A stretch of 64,000 nt of DNA from Sulfitobacter undariae (GCF_014196805.1 NZ_JACIEI010000001.1:1-64000); one strand, 5' to 3'. Positions 9,389 to 17,742 are shown, numbered from the stretch's first letter. The notes: generated by a model not told the origin, from the sequence alone. Numbers and translations: made by a program.

Positions 9389-9859
9389 ATGAAGGTACAT
9401 ATCTGTACCGTTGGTCGGCTGCGTGCCGGCCCTGAAAAGACGCTGATTGACGATTATTTGACGCGATTTGATAGAACCGGCCGGGGGCTCTCCCTTGGGC
9501 CGGTTTCTGTTTTGGAGGTCGATGATCGCAAAGGCGGTGGTATGGCGGGAGAGGCGGTGCTGCTGCGCCGTGCTTTGCCTGCGGGTGCCGTTATCTGTGC
9601 GCTCGATGAGCGTGGTACGGTCGAGACATCACCCAAATTTGCGCAACGCATTGCGGGTTGGCGTGACGCGGGGCGCAGTGATCTGGCGTTTATCATCGGG
9701 GGGGCGGATGGCATTGATCCGGCGCTGCGTAATGAGGCCGACCACTTGTTGTCGTTTGGCAAAATGGTCTGGCCGCATATGATGGTGCGTGTGATGCTGG
9801 CCGAGCAGTTATACCGCGCGGCCTCGATCCTGTCAGGGGGGCCGTATCACCGCGTTTAA
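9389..9859 (+). CDS. rlmH: 23S rRNA pseudouridine-1915 N3-methyltransferase
   Basis: A 156-residue SPOUT-class methyltransferase that methylates pseudouridine 1915 in helix 69 of 23S rRNA on assembled ribosomes. The trefoil-knot SAM-binding region is visible: 'ICALDERG', '[13 protein letters not shown]', and the C-terminal '[28 protein letters not shown]'. Length matches the family (about 155). The ATG lies seven bases after rsfS, so the two are co-transcribed. The stop overlaps the stop of the convergent minus-strand gene by three bases. Confidence 0.96.
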   Translation: MKVHICTVGRLRAGPEKTLIDDYLTRFDRTGRGLSLGPVSVLEVDDRKGGGMAGEAVLLRRALPAGAVICALDERGTVETSPKFAQRIAGWRDAGRSDLAFIIGGADGIDPALRNEADHLLSFGKMVWPHMMVRVMLAEQLYRAASILSGGPYHRV

Positions 9860-10209
9860 GGCAGCTTGACGGTTTTTCCCGTGGGTGCCCATCCGGTGAC
9901 GTTATCGTGGACTTCTACAGTAACGCTATCAATCCCGTCAGGGATTTTCACGCCAGAGAGTGACCGTGTGAAGGGTTGTTCATCCACATGGGGATGCGCA
10001 AGGTCACGTTCGCCCAGAATGTTGCCCGAAGGGTCTTTGATGCGGAAAATATCCGCATAGTCTTCCCAGCCCGTGTCAGCGTGTTTGACGGTGACATCAA
10101 AGGTATAAGCGCCGGATGATTTGGACACTTTCACATAGTGAACTGTTGCGGGGTCCGCAAAAGCAGGGGCTGCCGAAAGGGCGAGAATCACAAGTGTTTT
10201 CTTAATCAT
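9856..10209 (-). CDS. Small secreted protein of unknown function
   Basis: A 117-residue protein with a clear signal peptide ('[18 protein letters not shown]' then DPATV). The mature part is beta-rich, with '[28 protein letters not shown]' and two HPH/DN motifs; it looks like a small periplasmic Ig-like or C2-like fold. No family is recognised with confidence. ATG 10209 is used; TTG 10221 is an alternative four codons upstream. It is convergent with rlmH, overlapping at the stop codons, and follows the DUF599 gene on the same strand after 34 bases. Confidence 0.72.
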   Translation of the reverse strand: MIKKTLVILALSAAPAFADPATVHYVKVSKSSGAYTFDVTVKHADTGWEDYADIFRIKDPSGNILGERDLAHPHVDEQPFTRSLSGVKIPDGIDSVTVEVHDNVTGWAPTGKTVKLP

Positions 10210-10243
10210 TACTTTGTCCAATCTTTGAGCAAGATATAGCCTT

Positions 10244-10942
10244 TCAGCTATCTATTTCCAAGAGGACCCTACGAGACTGTGAGGCGAATTCTCGCCGCCA
10301 GATCACAAGCGATGTAATAATGGTTGCACCCAGCAGAAATTCTGGGCCGATCAGCCAAGCCACAGTCGCCAGCGCATAATACATGGCACGCAGGCCACGG
10401 TTGAAGCTGCGGGCGGCTGCGATGTTTAATTCGGCTGCTTTATGGGCGTAGGACTGCATTTTAGGGTCTTCGATGTCATTTGGAGTGGCCCCCATGACAA
10501 CCGAGCAATAGCCAAACAGGCGGTTTGACCAGACGAATTTGAGGAATGCATTTGTCAGGAAAAACACGATCACGAGAAATTTCATTTCCCAGATGATTGC
10601 GGGATCGCTTGTCACTGTGAGGTCTGCGGCGACGTCCGCAACTTGCTCGGCGTTGCCGATCAGCGCAAGCGTACCCCCGATTGCAATGACGCAAGTGGAG
10701 GCGAAGAAGGATGTGCTCTGCCGTAATGTGCTGAGGGTTTGCGAGTCAAAAATCCGGACCTCTCGCTGGGTCATCAGTGTCATCCACTGGCGGCGATAGC
10801 CTGCCATGATGCTGGAGGTGGACGGGTTTTTGGATGAAGAATGTTCGACACGCCAACCAATCCCGCACCACAGCAGAATAAGAAGAACCAAGGCAGCCAG
10901 ATCAACCGCGGTGAGGAGCGAAAGGGAGTCGTATAAAATCAT
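10244..10942 (-). CDS. DUF599 family membrane protein
   Basis: A 232-residue integral membrane protein with four hydrophobic helices (about residues 12-30, 78-98, 118-140, 193-218). It matches the DUF599 pattern: 'RRQWMTLMTQREVRIFDSQTL', 'STSFFASTCVIAIGGTLALIG', 'FKFLW'-like 'AFLKFVWSNRLFGYCSVVMGA' and 'AAARSFNRGLRAMYYALATVAWL'. The function is unknown. It is divergent from glcD, and the 220 bases between them contain the palindrome listed separately. Confidence 0.85.
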   Translation of the reverse strand: MILYDSLSLLTAVDLAALVLLILLWCGIGWRVEHSSSKNPSTSSIMAGYRRQWMTLMTQREVRIFDSQTLSTLRQSTSFFASTCVIAIGGTLALIGNAEQVADVAADLTVTSDPAIIWEMKFLVIVFFLTNAFLKFVWSNRLFGYCSVVMGATPNDIEDPKMQSYAHKAAELNIAAARSFNRGLRAMYYALATVAWLIGPEFLLGATIITSLVIWRREFASQSRRVLLEIDS

Positions 10943-11111
10943 ATGTCCTCTCTAGGTGGCGGGGCTTGGCAAAGCCAGTCAGGAAAGGTGTCTGTCGCGG
11001 ATGAAAGTAACTTTGGCATAAATTCACTTCATGTCAATTTGTGGTGGCTATCCCATCAGGGGAGCGATGCCATCGTTGGGTCGCCTTGTGGTGACTTGTA
11101 TCAAGTCATGA

Positions 11112-11132
11112 TTGGTAATAATATATTACCAA
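11112..11132 (+). promoter_or_regulatory. Perfect palindrome upstream of glcD, candidate operator
   Basis: TTGGTAATA and TATTACCAA form perfect 9-bp arms round a 3-base ATA centre, ending 30 bases before the glcD start. The TGGT...ACCA edges recall operators of GntR/FadR-type regulators such as GlcC, though the spacing between the half-sites is wider than their usual TGGTNNNACCA. No regulator gene is adjacent. Confidence 0.5.
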
Positions 11133-11162
11133 ATTTAATGCGACAGTTGCGGAGCTTGTCTT

Positions 11163-12611
11163 ATGGAAATGCCACGTCCCAATCCTGCGGTATTGGCCCG
11201 CAAGGCGCGTGTGGTAGAGCGGCTGCAAGCGGTTCTGCCTGCGCAAGCGGTCATTCATGAGGAAAGCGAGACGCGTGCATATGAATGTGATGCGCTGACA
11301 GCCTATCGTTGCGCACCAATGGTTGCCGTTTTGCCTGCCACAACTGCCGAAGTCTCGGCTGTGTTGCGGATCTGTCATGAAGAAGGTGTGCCCGTGGTGC
11401 CGCGCGGCTCTGGCACATCGTTGGCAGGTGGGGCGCTGCCCACGGCGGATTGTGTCATTCTGGGTGTGGCACGTATGAATGGTGTGATTGAAACGGATTA
11501 TGACAACCGTTTCATTCGCGTTCAGACAGGCCGCACAAACCTAAGCGTGACAGGGGCCGTTGAGGAAGACGGGTTCTTTTATGCGCCAGACCCTTCCAGC
11601 CAGCTTGCCTGCGCCATTGCGGGCAATATCGCAATGAATTCGGGCGGGGCGCATTGCCTGAAATACGGCGTGACCACCAACAACCTGATGGGCGTGACGA
11701 TGGTCATGATGGATGGCGAGATTGTCGAGATCGGCGGCACCTATCTGGATGCGGGTGGTTTGGACCTGTTGGGCGTCATTTGTGGGTCTGAGGGGCAGTT
11801 GGGTGTGGTGACCGAAGCCACCCTGCGGATTTTGCACAAACCCGAAGGCGCACGGCCTGTGTTGATGGGGTTTGACGATAACGAAGTGGCAGGGGCCTGT
11901 GTTTCGGACATCATCAAAGCGGGTGTTTTACCTGTTGCGATTGAATTCATGGACCGTCCCTGCATCGAAGCGACAGAGGCGTTTGCCCATGCGGGTTACC
12001 CGATGTGTGAGGCATTGTTGATTGTTGAGGTCGAAGGATCGGATGACGAGATTGACCATCAATTGGCCCTGATCATGGAAATTGCGCAGCGGCATAACCC
12101 TGTTGAGCTGCGCCAAAGCAAATCTGCTGAGGAAAGTGCGGCGATCTGGCTGGGGCGCAAAAGTGCCTTTGGGGCGATGGGGCAGATGGGTGACTATATG
12201 TGTCTGGACGGGACAATTCCTGTTTCCAGCCTGCCGCATGTTCTGCGCCGCATTGGCGAGATGTCCAAAGAATACGGGCTGCGTGTGGGCAATGTGTTTC
12301 ACGCGGGGGATGGCAATATGCATCCTTTGATCCTGTTTGATGCGAATAAACCCGGTGATCTGGAGTTATGTGAAGCCTTTGGCGCGGATATCCTGAAGCT
12401 ATGTGTTGAGGTGGGCGGTTGCCTGACCGGAGAGCATGGCGTGGGGATTGAAAAGCGCGATCTGATGCATGTGCAATATGCGGCGGCGGATCTGGAGGCG
12501 CAGATGGCGGTGAAAGACGTGTTTGACCCGCAGTGGTTGCTGAACCCCGCCAAAGTATTCCCGCTGGATGCCTCTGAGAGTCGTCGCCAAGTGGCGATTG
12601 CAGCCGAGTAA
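11163..12611 (+). CDS. glcD: Glycolate oxidase subunit GlcD (FAD-linked)
   Basis: The 482-residue catalytic flavoprotein of the glycolate dehydrogenase complex, which converts glycolate to glyoxylate and passes electrons to quinone. The PCMH-type FAD site is at 'PRGSGTSLAGGALP' (80-93) and 'FYAPDPSSQLACAIAGNIAMNSGG'. The C-terminal FAD oxidase domain has 'GNVFHAGDGNMHPLILFD' and ends with 'GGCLTGEHGVGIEKRDLM' and 'FDPQWLLNPAKVFP', as in GlcD. ATG 11163 has GGAG eight bases upstream. glcE follows after 44 bases, then a membrane protein and glcF. Marine roseobacters use this route on phytoplankton glycolate. Confidence 0.94.
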   Translation: MEMPRPNPAVLARKARVVERLQAVLPAQAVIHEESETRAYECDALTAYRCAPMVAVLPATTAEVSAVLRICHEEGVPVVPRGSGTSLAGGALPTADCVILGVARMNGVIETDYDNRFIRVQTGRTNLSVTGAVEEDGFFYAPDPSSQLACAIAGNIAMNSGGAHCLKYGVTTNNLMGVTMVMMDGEIVEIGGTYLDAGGLDLLGVICGSEGQLGVVTEATLRILHKPEGARPVLMGFDDNEVAGACVSDIIKAGVLPVAIEFMDRPCIEATEAFAHAGYPMCEALLIVEVEGSDDEIDHQLALIMEIAQRHNPVELRQSKSAEESAAIWLGRKSAFGAMGQMGDYMCLDGTIPVSSLPHVLRRIGEMSKEYGLRVGNVFHAGDGNMHPLILFDANKPGDLELCEAFGADILKLCVEVGGCLTGEHGVGIEKRDLMHVQYAAADLEAQMAVKDVFDPQWLLNPAKVFPLDASESRRQVAIAAE

Positions 12612-12655
12612 ACATAGCTGAGTTCCTATCCGAAGACGATAAAGGCCGAGAAAAC

Positions 12656-13738
12656 ATGTATCTTCCCCAGACCGAGACCGAATTGGCCGAAGTGATCCGT
12701 GATGCGGATGCGCCTTTGGCAATATCTGGCGGTGGCACCCGTGGTGTGACCTGTGAAGGTGTGACGTTGGGCACGGCAGGGATGAGCGGGATCACCCTGT
12801 ATGAACCGGGTGCAATGACGGTGGTGGCGCAGGCCGGAACGCCTGTGGCTGAGATCGAAGCGGCGTTGGCCACTGAAAACCAGCGGCTTGCTTTTGAGCC
12901 GATGGATCACCGCAGGCTGTTGGGGACCGAAGGGGAACCGACGATTGGCGGTGTGATGGCGGCAAATATCAGCGGACCACGGCGGATATCTGTCGGCGCT
13001 GCGCGTGATTTTCTGCTGGGTGTGCGATATGTCGACGGGGCGGGTGCCATCGTGAAAAATGGTGGGCGGGTGATGAAAAACGTCACCGGCTATGATCTGG
13101 TCAAGCTGATGTCGGGTGCCTACGGCACTTTGGGTGTGCTGAGTGAGGTTTCGCTTAAGGTTTTGCCCTGTCCAGAAACCTCGGCAACGCTGATCCTTGA
13201 GGGGCTGACAGAGGTGCAGGGTATTGCGGCGCTTGCCAAGGCGCTGGGCAGCCCGTTTGAGATCACTGGCGCTGCGCATGACCCAGATAAAAGGCAGACA
13301 TTGCTGCGCATTGAGGGGTTTGAACCCTCGGTGCGGTACAGAATGGAGGCGTTGCAAAAATTGTTGGGCGGTGAAAACCATGTGGTGCAGGAGGCAGGTA
13401 TACTTTGGGCAGGCTGGCGCGATGTGGCGGGCTTTGCAGCGGTAGATGAAGACATCTGGCGGGTGTCGTGCAAGCCATCGGATGGACCTGCTTTGGCGGC
13501 GAAATCGGGTGCTTTGGGTGTGCGATATGATTGGGCAGGTGGGTTGATCTGGCTGCGAATGCCAGCCGGGCACGATCTGCGGGAGGCCTTGGGGCGCTAT
13601 GACGGTCATGCGACATTGATACGGGGCAAAGACCAACAGCGGTTTGAGCCTGAAGCCACGGGTGTGGCGCGTCTGACTGCGGGTTTGCGGGAACGGTTCG
13701 ATCCGCGCAATCTGTTGAATAGAGGATTGATGGGATGA
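12656..13738 (+). CDS. glcE: Glycolate oxidase subunit GlcE
   Basis: A 360-residue FAD-binding accessory subunit of glycolate oxidase. It shares the PCMH fold with GlcD but is shorter: 'PLAISGGGTRG' near residues 21-31 and 'FEPMDHRRLLGTEGEPTIGGVMAANISGPRRISVGAARDFLLG' mark the FAD site. 'NGGRVMKNVTGYDLVKLMSGAYGTLGVLSEVSLKVLP' is the characteristic GlcE block. The C-terminus 'GLRERFDPRNLLNRGLMG' is family-typical. Its TGA overlaps the start of the next gene (ATGA). Confidence 0.93.
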   Translation: MYLPQTETELAEVIRDADAPLAISGGGTRGVTCEGVTLGTAGMSGITLYEPGAMTVVAQAGTPVAEIEAALATENQRLAFEPMDHRRLLGTEGEPTIGGVMAANISGPRRISVGAARDFLLGVRYVDGAGAIVKNGGRVMKNVTGYDLVKLMSGAYGTLGVLSEVSLKVLPCPETSATLILEGLTEVQGIAALAKALGSPFEITGAAHDPDKRQTLLRIEGFEPSVRYRMEALQKLLGGENHVVQEAGILWAGWRDVAGFAAVDEDIWRVSCKPSDGPALAAKSGALGVRYDWAGGLIWLRMPAGHDLREALGRYDGHATLIRGKDQQRFEPEATGVARLTAGLRERFDPRNLLNRGLMG

Positions 13739-14100
13739 GTTATGTCGCGCTGTTTATTATTGTTTTTGTCGGGGGGCCTTTGGCCTTTCGCGGGCTAATG
13801 CGGGGTGGGACCTCGCCTGCGGCTTTCCGGCGTTTGGCCATGTTCACGGCCATTTGCGCCGCCACGGGGTTGGCGCTGCGCTATGGGTTCGCAGATTTGT
13901 GGGGGCATGATTTAGTGCTGACGGGATCGGGGCTTGCCTTTATCTGGGGGGGATGGATCGGCGTGCTGGCTTATGGTGCGCAGGCGCTGCGGCGGATGGA
14001 TCATGGTCTGCGGATGCGGCGCTGGACGTCGATGATGGGATCGTTAGGGACAACAATACCTTGGTTCGGGCTGGCCAGTGCCAGCGCTTTGGCCGCATAG
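13735..14100 (+). CDS. Small membrane protein within the glc operon
   Basis: A 121-residue protein with three or four hydrophobic segments: 'VALFIIVFVGGPLAFRGL', 'FTAICAATGLALRYGF', 'GLAFIWGGWIGVLAYGAQAL' and 'GLASASALAA'. It overlaps the glcE stop by four bases and ends ten bases before glcF, so it is certainly in the glc transcript. No family is recognised. A membrane anchor or quinone-coupling role for the GlcDEF complex is conceivable but is inference only. Confidence 0.72.
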   Translation: MSYVALFIIVFVGGPLAFRGLMRGGTSPAAFRRLAMFTAICAATGLALRYGFADLWGHDLVLTGSGLAFIWGGWIGVLAYGAQALRRMDHGLRMRRWTSMMGSLGTTIPWFGLASASALAA

Positions 14101-14110
14101 GGGAAACAAG

Positions 14111-15475
14111 ATGCAGACCACCTTTACGCCAGAGCAGCTTGCCGATCCGGCGACGGCGCGCTCCAATGAAATTCTGCGGGCCTGTGTGCATTGCGGGTTT
14201 TGCACTGCCACGTGTCCCACCTATCAGGTGCTGGGCGATGAGTTGGATAGCCCGCGTGGACGGATTTATCTGATCAAAGACATGCTTGAGAACGAGCGGC
14301 AACCAGACGCCAAGACAGTCAAGCATATTGACCGGTGCCTGAGCTGTCTTGCCTGTATGACAACCTGCCCGTCGGGGGTGCATTACATGCATCTGGTGGA
14401 CCACGCCCGCGATTATATTGAGCAACGATACAAACGGCCCTTCACGGATCGCGCGTTGCGCTGGGTTTTGGCGCGTATTCTGCCTTATCCGATGCGCTTT
14501 CGTGTGGCGCTGTTGGGGGCGAAAATCGGACGGCCTTTTGCGCGGTTTATGCCCGATGCGCGTTTGCGTGCGATGTTGGAAATGGCGCCGAAGCATATCC
14601 CTCCTGTCAGCCGTAACGACGATCCGCAAACCTTTGCGGCGGCCACTCCGCGTAAAATGCGGGTGGCGCTTATGACGGGGTGTGCCCAAAAGGCGCTGAA
14701 CACGGATATCAATGATGCAACGATCCGTTTGCTCACGCGGCTGGGGGCAGAAGTTGTGGTGGCGGAAGGGGCGGGGTGTTGTGGCGCGCTGACCCATCAC
14801 ATGGGTAAAACAAGTGAAAGCCACGCCACTGCTGCGAAAAACATCCGTGCTTGGGCCCGCGAAATGGACCAAGGCGGGTTGGACGCGATTGTAATCAACA
14901 CCTCTGGCTGCGGTACCACGGTAAAGGATTATGGCCATATGTTCCGCAATGATCCGCTGGCGGCCGATGCGGCGCGGGTTGCGGGAATTGCACGGGATGT
15001 GTCCGAAGTTGTGATGGAGCTGACTGCTGATGCGCAGGGGGCTGCATGGCAGGCTGACCCTGAATGGGGCGTAAACAGTGCATCTGAAGGGATGGTCGTT
15101 GCCTACCACGCTGCGTGTTCTTTGCAGCATGGGCAACAGATCAAAACCCATCCTAAAACGTTGTTAAAAAAGGCAGGTTTTATCGTGGTTGAGCCCGCAG
15201 ATGCGCACCTGTGTTGTGGGTCTGCCGGAACGTATAATCTGATGCAGCCAGAGATTTCTGCGCAGCTGAAAGAGCGTAAGATCAAAACGTTAGAGGCGAA
15301 AAATCCTGATGTGATCGCAGCTGGGAATATCGGTTGTATGATGCAGATTGGCTCTGCGTCTGCGGTGCCGATTGTCCATAGTGTAGAGTTATTGGATTGG
15401 GCTTGGGGTGGGCCGAAGCCGCCTGCGCTATGCGGTGATTTGGTCGAGAAAGATAATATTCCACGGTTAAGATGA
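14111..15475 (+). CDS. glcF: Glycolate oxidase iron-sulfur subunit GlcF
   Basis: A 454-residue iron-sulfur subunit that carries electrons from GlcDE. Two ferredoxin-like 4Fe-4S motifs are visible, 'CVHCGFCTATCP' (C25, C28, C31, C35) and 'CLSCLACMTTCP' (C76, C79, C82, C86). Two CCG-type cysteine-rich domains follow ('EGAGCCGAL' and 'DAHLCCGSAGTYNL'). ATG 14111 is used because the frame upstream to 14078 lies inside the membrane gene and a purine-rich AGGGGAAA precedes this ATG. The C-terminus 'VPIVHSVELLDWA' is typical. It ends the glc operon. Confidence 0.95.
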   Translation: MQTTFTPEQLADPATARSNEILRACVHCGFCTATCPTYQVLGDELDSPRGRIYLIKDMLENERQPDAKTVKHIDRCLSCLACMTTCPSGVHYMHLVDHARDYIEQRYKRPFTDRALRWVLARILPYPMRFRVALLGAKIGRPFARFMPDARLRAMLEMAPKHIPPVSRNDDPQTFAAATPRKMRVALMTGCAQKALNTDINDATIRLLTRLGAEVVVAEGAGCCGALTHHMGKTSESHATAAKNIRAWAREMDQGGLDAIVINTSGCGTTVKDYGHMFRNDPLAADAARVAGIARDVSEVVMELTADAQGAAWQADPEWGVNSASEGMVVAYHAACSLQHGQQIKTHPKTLLKKAGFIVVEPADAHLCCGSAGTYNLMQPEISAQLKERKIKTLEAKNPDVIAAGNIGCMMQIGSASAVPIVHSVELLDWAWGGPKPPALCGDLVEKDNIPRLR

Positions 15476-15544
15476 GGTTTTTGCCCTAATTTTGCCTCAA
15501 GTTGACTGTATGTCCTAGATTAACAAATTTGTGGGGGTTTCTTC

Positions 15545-16357
15545 GTGCGGCGATGGGGTGCTTTAGCCATTATTGGGTTGTTGCTTACCTCGGGGGCGAT
15601 TGCCGAAGACGCGACTCTTAAGCGGCTTGATAACGGTGATGATGCGAAGGCGTGGGAAGCTGTCGGTCGGTTGGATATCGACGGCAAAGGCTTTTGCACG
15701 GGTGCTCTTATCGCGCCCAAGCTGGTTCTGACCGCAGCGCACTGCATGTTTGACAGCAAGACGAGGCAACAGATTGTAAATGGTCGTGTTCAGTTTTTAG
15801 CCGGGTGGCGCAATGGCCGCGCTGATGCTTACCGCAATGTTGTCCGTATGGTTGTGCACCCTGACTTTGATTTTGACGAAGCTGTTTCGTCGCGCCGCGT
15901 GCGCAATGATCTTGCGCTGTTGGAGTTGGATCAACCCATTCGAAATCCATCAATAAAGCCGTTCAGAACGGCCCCCCGCCCCCGAGAGGGAGATAAAGTG
16001 GGGGTGGTGAGTTACGCGCTTGACCGCTCGGAAGCGCCGTCTTTGGAGGACGTTTGCGAGGTTCTGGGACGTCAGGATGGGGTTTTGGTTACATCATGTA
16101 CTGTTGATTTCGGATCAAGCGGCGCACCCATTTTTGTCGTTAATGACGGTGAGGTGCAGATCGTCTCAGTCGTTTCGGCCAAAGCAGAAGTCGAGGGCGA
16201 AAAAGTTTCTCTTGGTACTGCTTTGGGGCAACCTTTGGCTGAATTGAAGGCTGAGTTGGTTGCGGGTCGCGCCCGCTATTTGGGCGAGAAACCTAAAGAC
16301 CGCCGTCTACGTGTTGGTGAGCGTAGCGAAACAGGGGGCAAATTTGTTTCTCCGTAG
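15545..16357 (+). CDS. Secreted trypsin-like serine protease
   Basis: A 270-residue S1-family (chymotrypsin fold) protease with an N-terminal signal ('MRRWGALAIIGLLLTSGAIA'). The triad is complete: His66 in 'LTAAHC', Asp122 in 'RNDLALLELD' and Ser192 in 'FGSSGAP'. The GSSGAP version of GDSGGP is common in bacterial S1 proteases. It starts at GTG 15545, with only a G-rich stretch upstream as a possible ribosome binding site. Its 3' end overlaps the start of a second, related protease, so the pair arose by duplication and is probably co-translated. The substrate is unknown; it should act in the periplasm or outside the cell. Confidence 0.88.
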   Translation: MRRWGALAIIGLLLTSGAIAEDATLKRLDNGDDAKAWEAVGRLDIDGKGFCTGALIAPKLVLTAAHCMFDSKTRQQIVNGRVQFLAGWRNGRADAYRNVVRMVVHPDFDFDEAVSSRRVRNDLALLELDQPIRNPSIKPFRTAPRPREGDKVGVVSYALDRSEAPSLEDVCEVLGRQDGVLVTSCTVDFGSSGAPIFVVNDGEVQIVSVVSAKAEVEGEKVSLGTALGQPLAELKAELVAGRARYLGEKPKDRRLRVGERSETGGKFVSP

Positions 16358-17144
16358 CGCATTGATCATCGCGATGCTGGCGGCACTGCCTGCTTGGGCA
16401 GAAACTGCGCTGATCGGGTTGAACCGTGTTGAGCAGGCGTCTCCTTGGAAGGCCGTGGGCCGTTTGGATTCCAGTGCAGGGTATTGTACGGGCACGTTGA
16501 TTGCGCCGGACCTCGTGCTGAGCGCAGCACATTGTACGTTCGATAAGCAAGGTACGCGTTTGCCTGCCAGTGACCTGACGTTTCGGGCCGGATTTCGCAA
16601 TGGCCGTGTCGAAGCGGAACGTAAAGTGGTGCAGATCGTACGGCCCGAAGCATATGATTATAAAGGCGAGAACTGGGTTACAAAGGTGGCCAATGATGCG
16701 GTATTATTGCGTTTGTCCACCCCTATCGCAACGCATGTCATTTCACCCTTTTTGGTTGAGCCGCGACCGTTGAACAGCGGTGAAGTCAGTGTTGTTTCCT
16801 ATGGCCGTGGGCGGGATAACCTGCCCTCTTTACAGCGCACCTGCACGGTTTTGCAAAATTACCGTGGCATGATGTTGATGGATTGTAACACGACATTCGG
16901 CTCGTCCGGTGCGCCTGTTTTCCGCCGTGATGGCATTAAAATCAGGATCGCATCGGTTGTTTCGGGCTCTGTCAGTGTTGATGGGACGCGCCGCACAACG
17001 GGAGTGGCTTTGCCAGAGCTTGTTAAGACTCTTAAAGCTAAAATGATTGCGGAAGGGGCACCGCCCCCCGCGGGGATCAAGCGTATCGAAGCGGGAACCC
17101 GAAGTGTGGGCGGCGCCAAGTTCATCCGTTCTGGTGGGTCTTGA
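16344..17144 (+). CDS. Secreted trypsin-like serine protease, second copy
   Basis: A 266-residue paralogue of the preceding protease with its own signal ('MFLRSALIIAMLAALPAWA'). Triad: His63 in 'LSAAHC', Asp118 in 'ANDAVLLRL', Ser188 in 'FGSSGAP'. The open frame extends back to 16260, but that part lies inside the first protease and is not protease-like. TTG 16344 is chosen because AGGGGG sits about six bases upstream and the signal peptide begins there. The genes overlap by 14 bases. Its stop codon overlaps the -35 region of a sigma-32-like promoter for the next gene, so both proteases are separate from the heat-shock unit. Confidence 0.87.
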   Translation: MFLRSALIIAMLAALPAWAETALIGLNRVEQASPWKAVGRLDSSAGYCTGTLIAPDLVLSAAHCTFDKQGTRLPASDLTFRAGFRNGRVEAERKVVQIVRPEAYDYKGENWVTKVANDAVLLRLSTPIATHVISPFLVEPRPLNSGEVSVVSYGRGRDNLPSLQRTCTVLQNYRGMMLMDCNTTFGSSGAPVFRRDGIKIRIASVVSGSVSVDGTRRTTGVALPELVKTLKAKMIAEGAPPPAGIKRIEAGTRSVGGAKFIRSGGS

Positions 17145-17167
17145 AACCCTAAAAACAATCCCCACAT
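17140..17167 (+). promoter_or_regulatory. Sigma-32 (RpoH)-type promoter for hsp20
   Basis: CTTGAAA (17140-17146), a 13-base spacer and CCCCACAT (17160-17167) closely match the heat-shock promoter consensus CTTGAAA-N13-17-CCCCATNT. It lies about 105 bases before the Hsp20 start, overlapping the stop of the upstream protease. The long leader it implies contains the thermometer-like hairpin listed next. Confidence 0.7.
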
Positions 17168-17246
17168 CGGTAGGGTCAGGACGCCTATGAAGGGTCCCGA
17201 TTTAACCAAGCGAGGGTCTGTCCAATGTTGGAAGGCCCCAATGATA

Positions 17247-17265
17247 ATCGCTCTTTGATGAGGAT
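17247..17265 (+). promoter_or_regulatory. ROSE-like RNA thermometer hairpin over the hsp20 ribosome binding site
   Basis: In RNA, AUC-G-CUC (17247-17253) can pair with GAG-GAU (17260-17265) with a single bulged G50 and a six-base loop. This locks up the Shine-Dalgarno GAGGA (17260-17264) seven bases before the ATG. The 5' strand contains UCGCU, matching the U(U/C)GCU signature of ROSE elements found before alphaproteobacterial small heat-shock genes. A CCAA/TTGG mini-hairpin sits just upstream (17222-17231). Confidence 0.6.
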
Positions 17266-17271
17266 GAACAC

Positions 17272-17742
17272 ATGCGTAACTTTGATTTTGCACCCCTTTA
17301 CCGTTCCACAGTTGGTTTTGACCAGATCGCCAACCTGATGGATCGCGCGTTGACCACCGAGCCGGCCCAAAACAGCTATCCGCCTTATAATATTGAGAAG
17401 CTCGAGGACGACGCTTATCGTATTTCGATTGCGGTCGCGGGATTTGCCGATGCTGATCTAAGCGTAGAAGTTCGCGAACGGGCGTTGATTGTTTCGGCGC
17501 GCAAGGCCGACGACGACGCGGATAAGACCTATTTGCATCGCGGTATCGCCACCCGCGCCTTTGAGCGGAGATTTCAACTGGCTGATCATGTGGTTGTGAC
17601 AGGAGCCGCTCATGCGGACGGCATGCTGCACATTGAGCTGGAACGCCAGATGCCAGACGCGCTGAAGCCGCGCCAGATCCAGATCGCATCAGGTGCGCCT
17701 GCGATTGGCAAAGACGTCGTGGATGCCGCTGCGGTGAACTAA
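17272..17742 (+). CDS. Small heat-shock protein, Hsp20/IbpA type
   Basis: A 156-residue alpha-crystallin-domain chaperone that holds unfolded proteins under heat stress. The N-terminus 'FDFAPLYRSTVGFDQIANLMDRAL' and 'YPPYNIEKLEDDAYRISIAVAGFADADLSVEV' are typical of IbpA-like class A proteins of rhizobia and roseobacters. 'HRGIATRAFERRFQLADHVVVTGAAHADGMLHIEL' completes the crystallin domain (about residues 38-135). Expression is probably heat-induced at two levels: a sigma-32 promoter at 17140 and a ROSE-like hairpin over the ribosome binding site. A strong terminator follows, so it is a single-gene unit. Confidence 0.93.
   Translation: MRNFDFAPLYRSTVGFDQIANLMDRALTTEPAQNSYPPYNIEKLEDDAYRISIAVAGFADADLSVEVRERALIVSARKADDDADKTYLHRGIATRAFERRFQLADHVVVTGAAHADGMLHIELERQMPDALKPRQIQIASGAPAIGKDVVDAAAVN

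Noticed and set aside
13940..15151. Long minus-strand open frame (about 400 codons) opposite glcF
   Set aside because: It lies fully opposite a well-supported gene with iron-sulfur motifs; its translation is rich in His, Arg and Pro without domains, typical of an antisense shadow in high-G+C DNA. The same applies to the frames opposite glcE (12626-13636) and the mechanosensitive channel (8051-9043).
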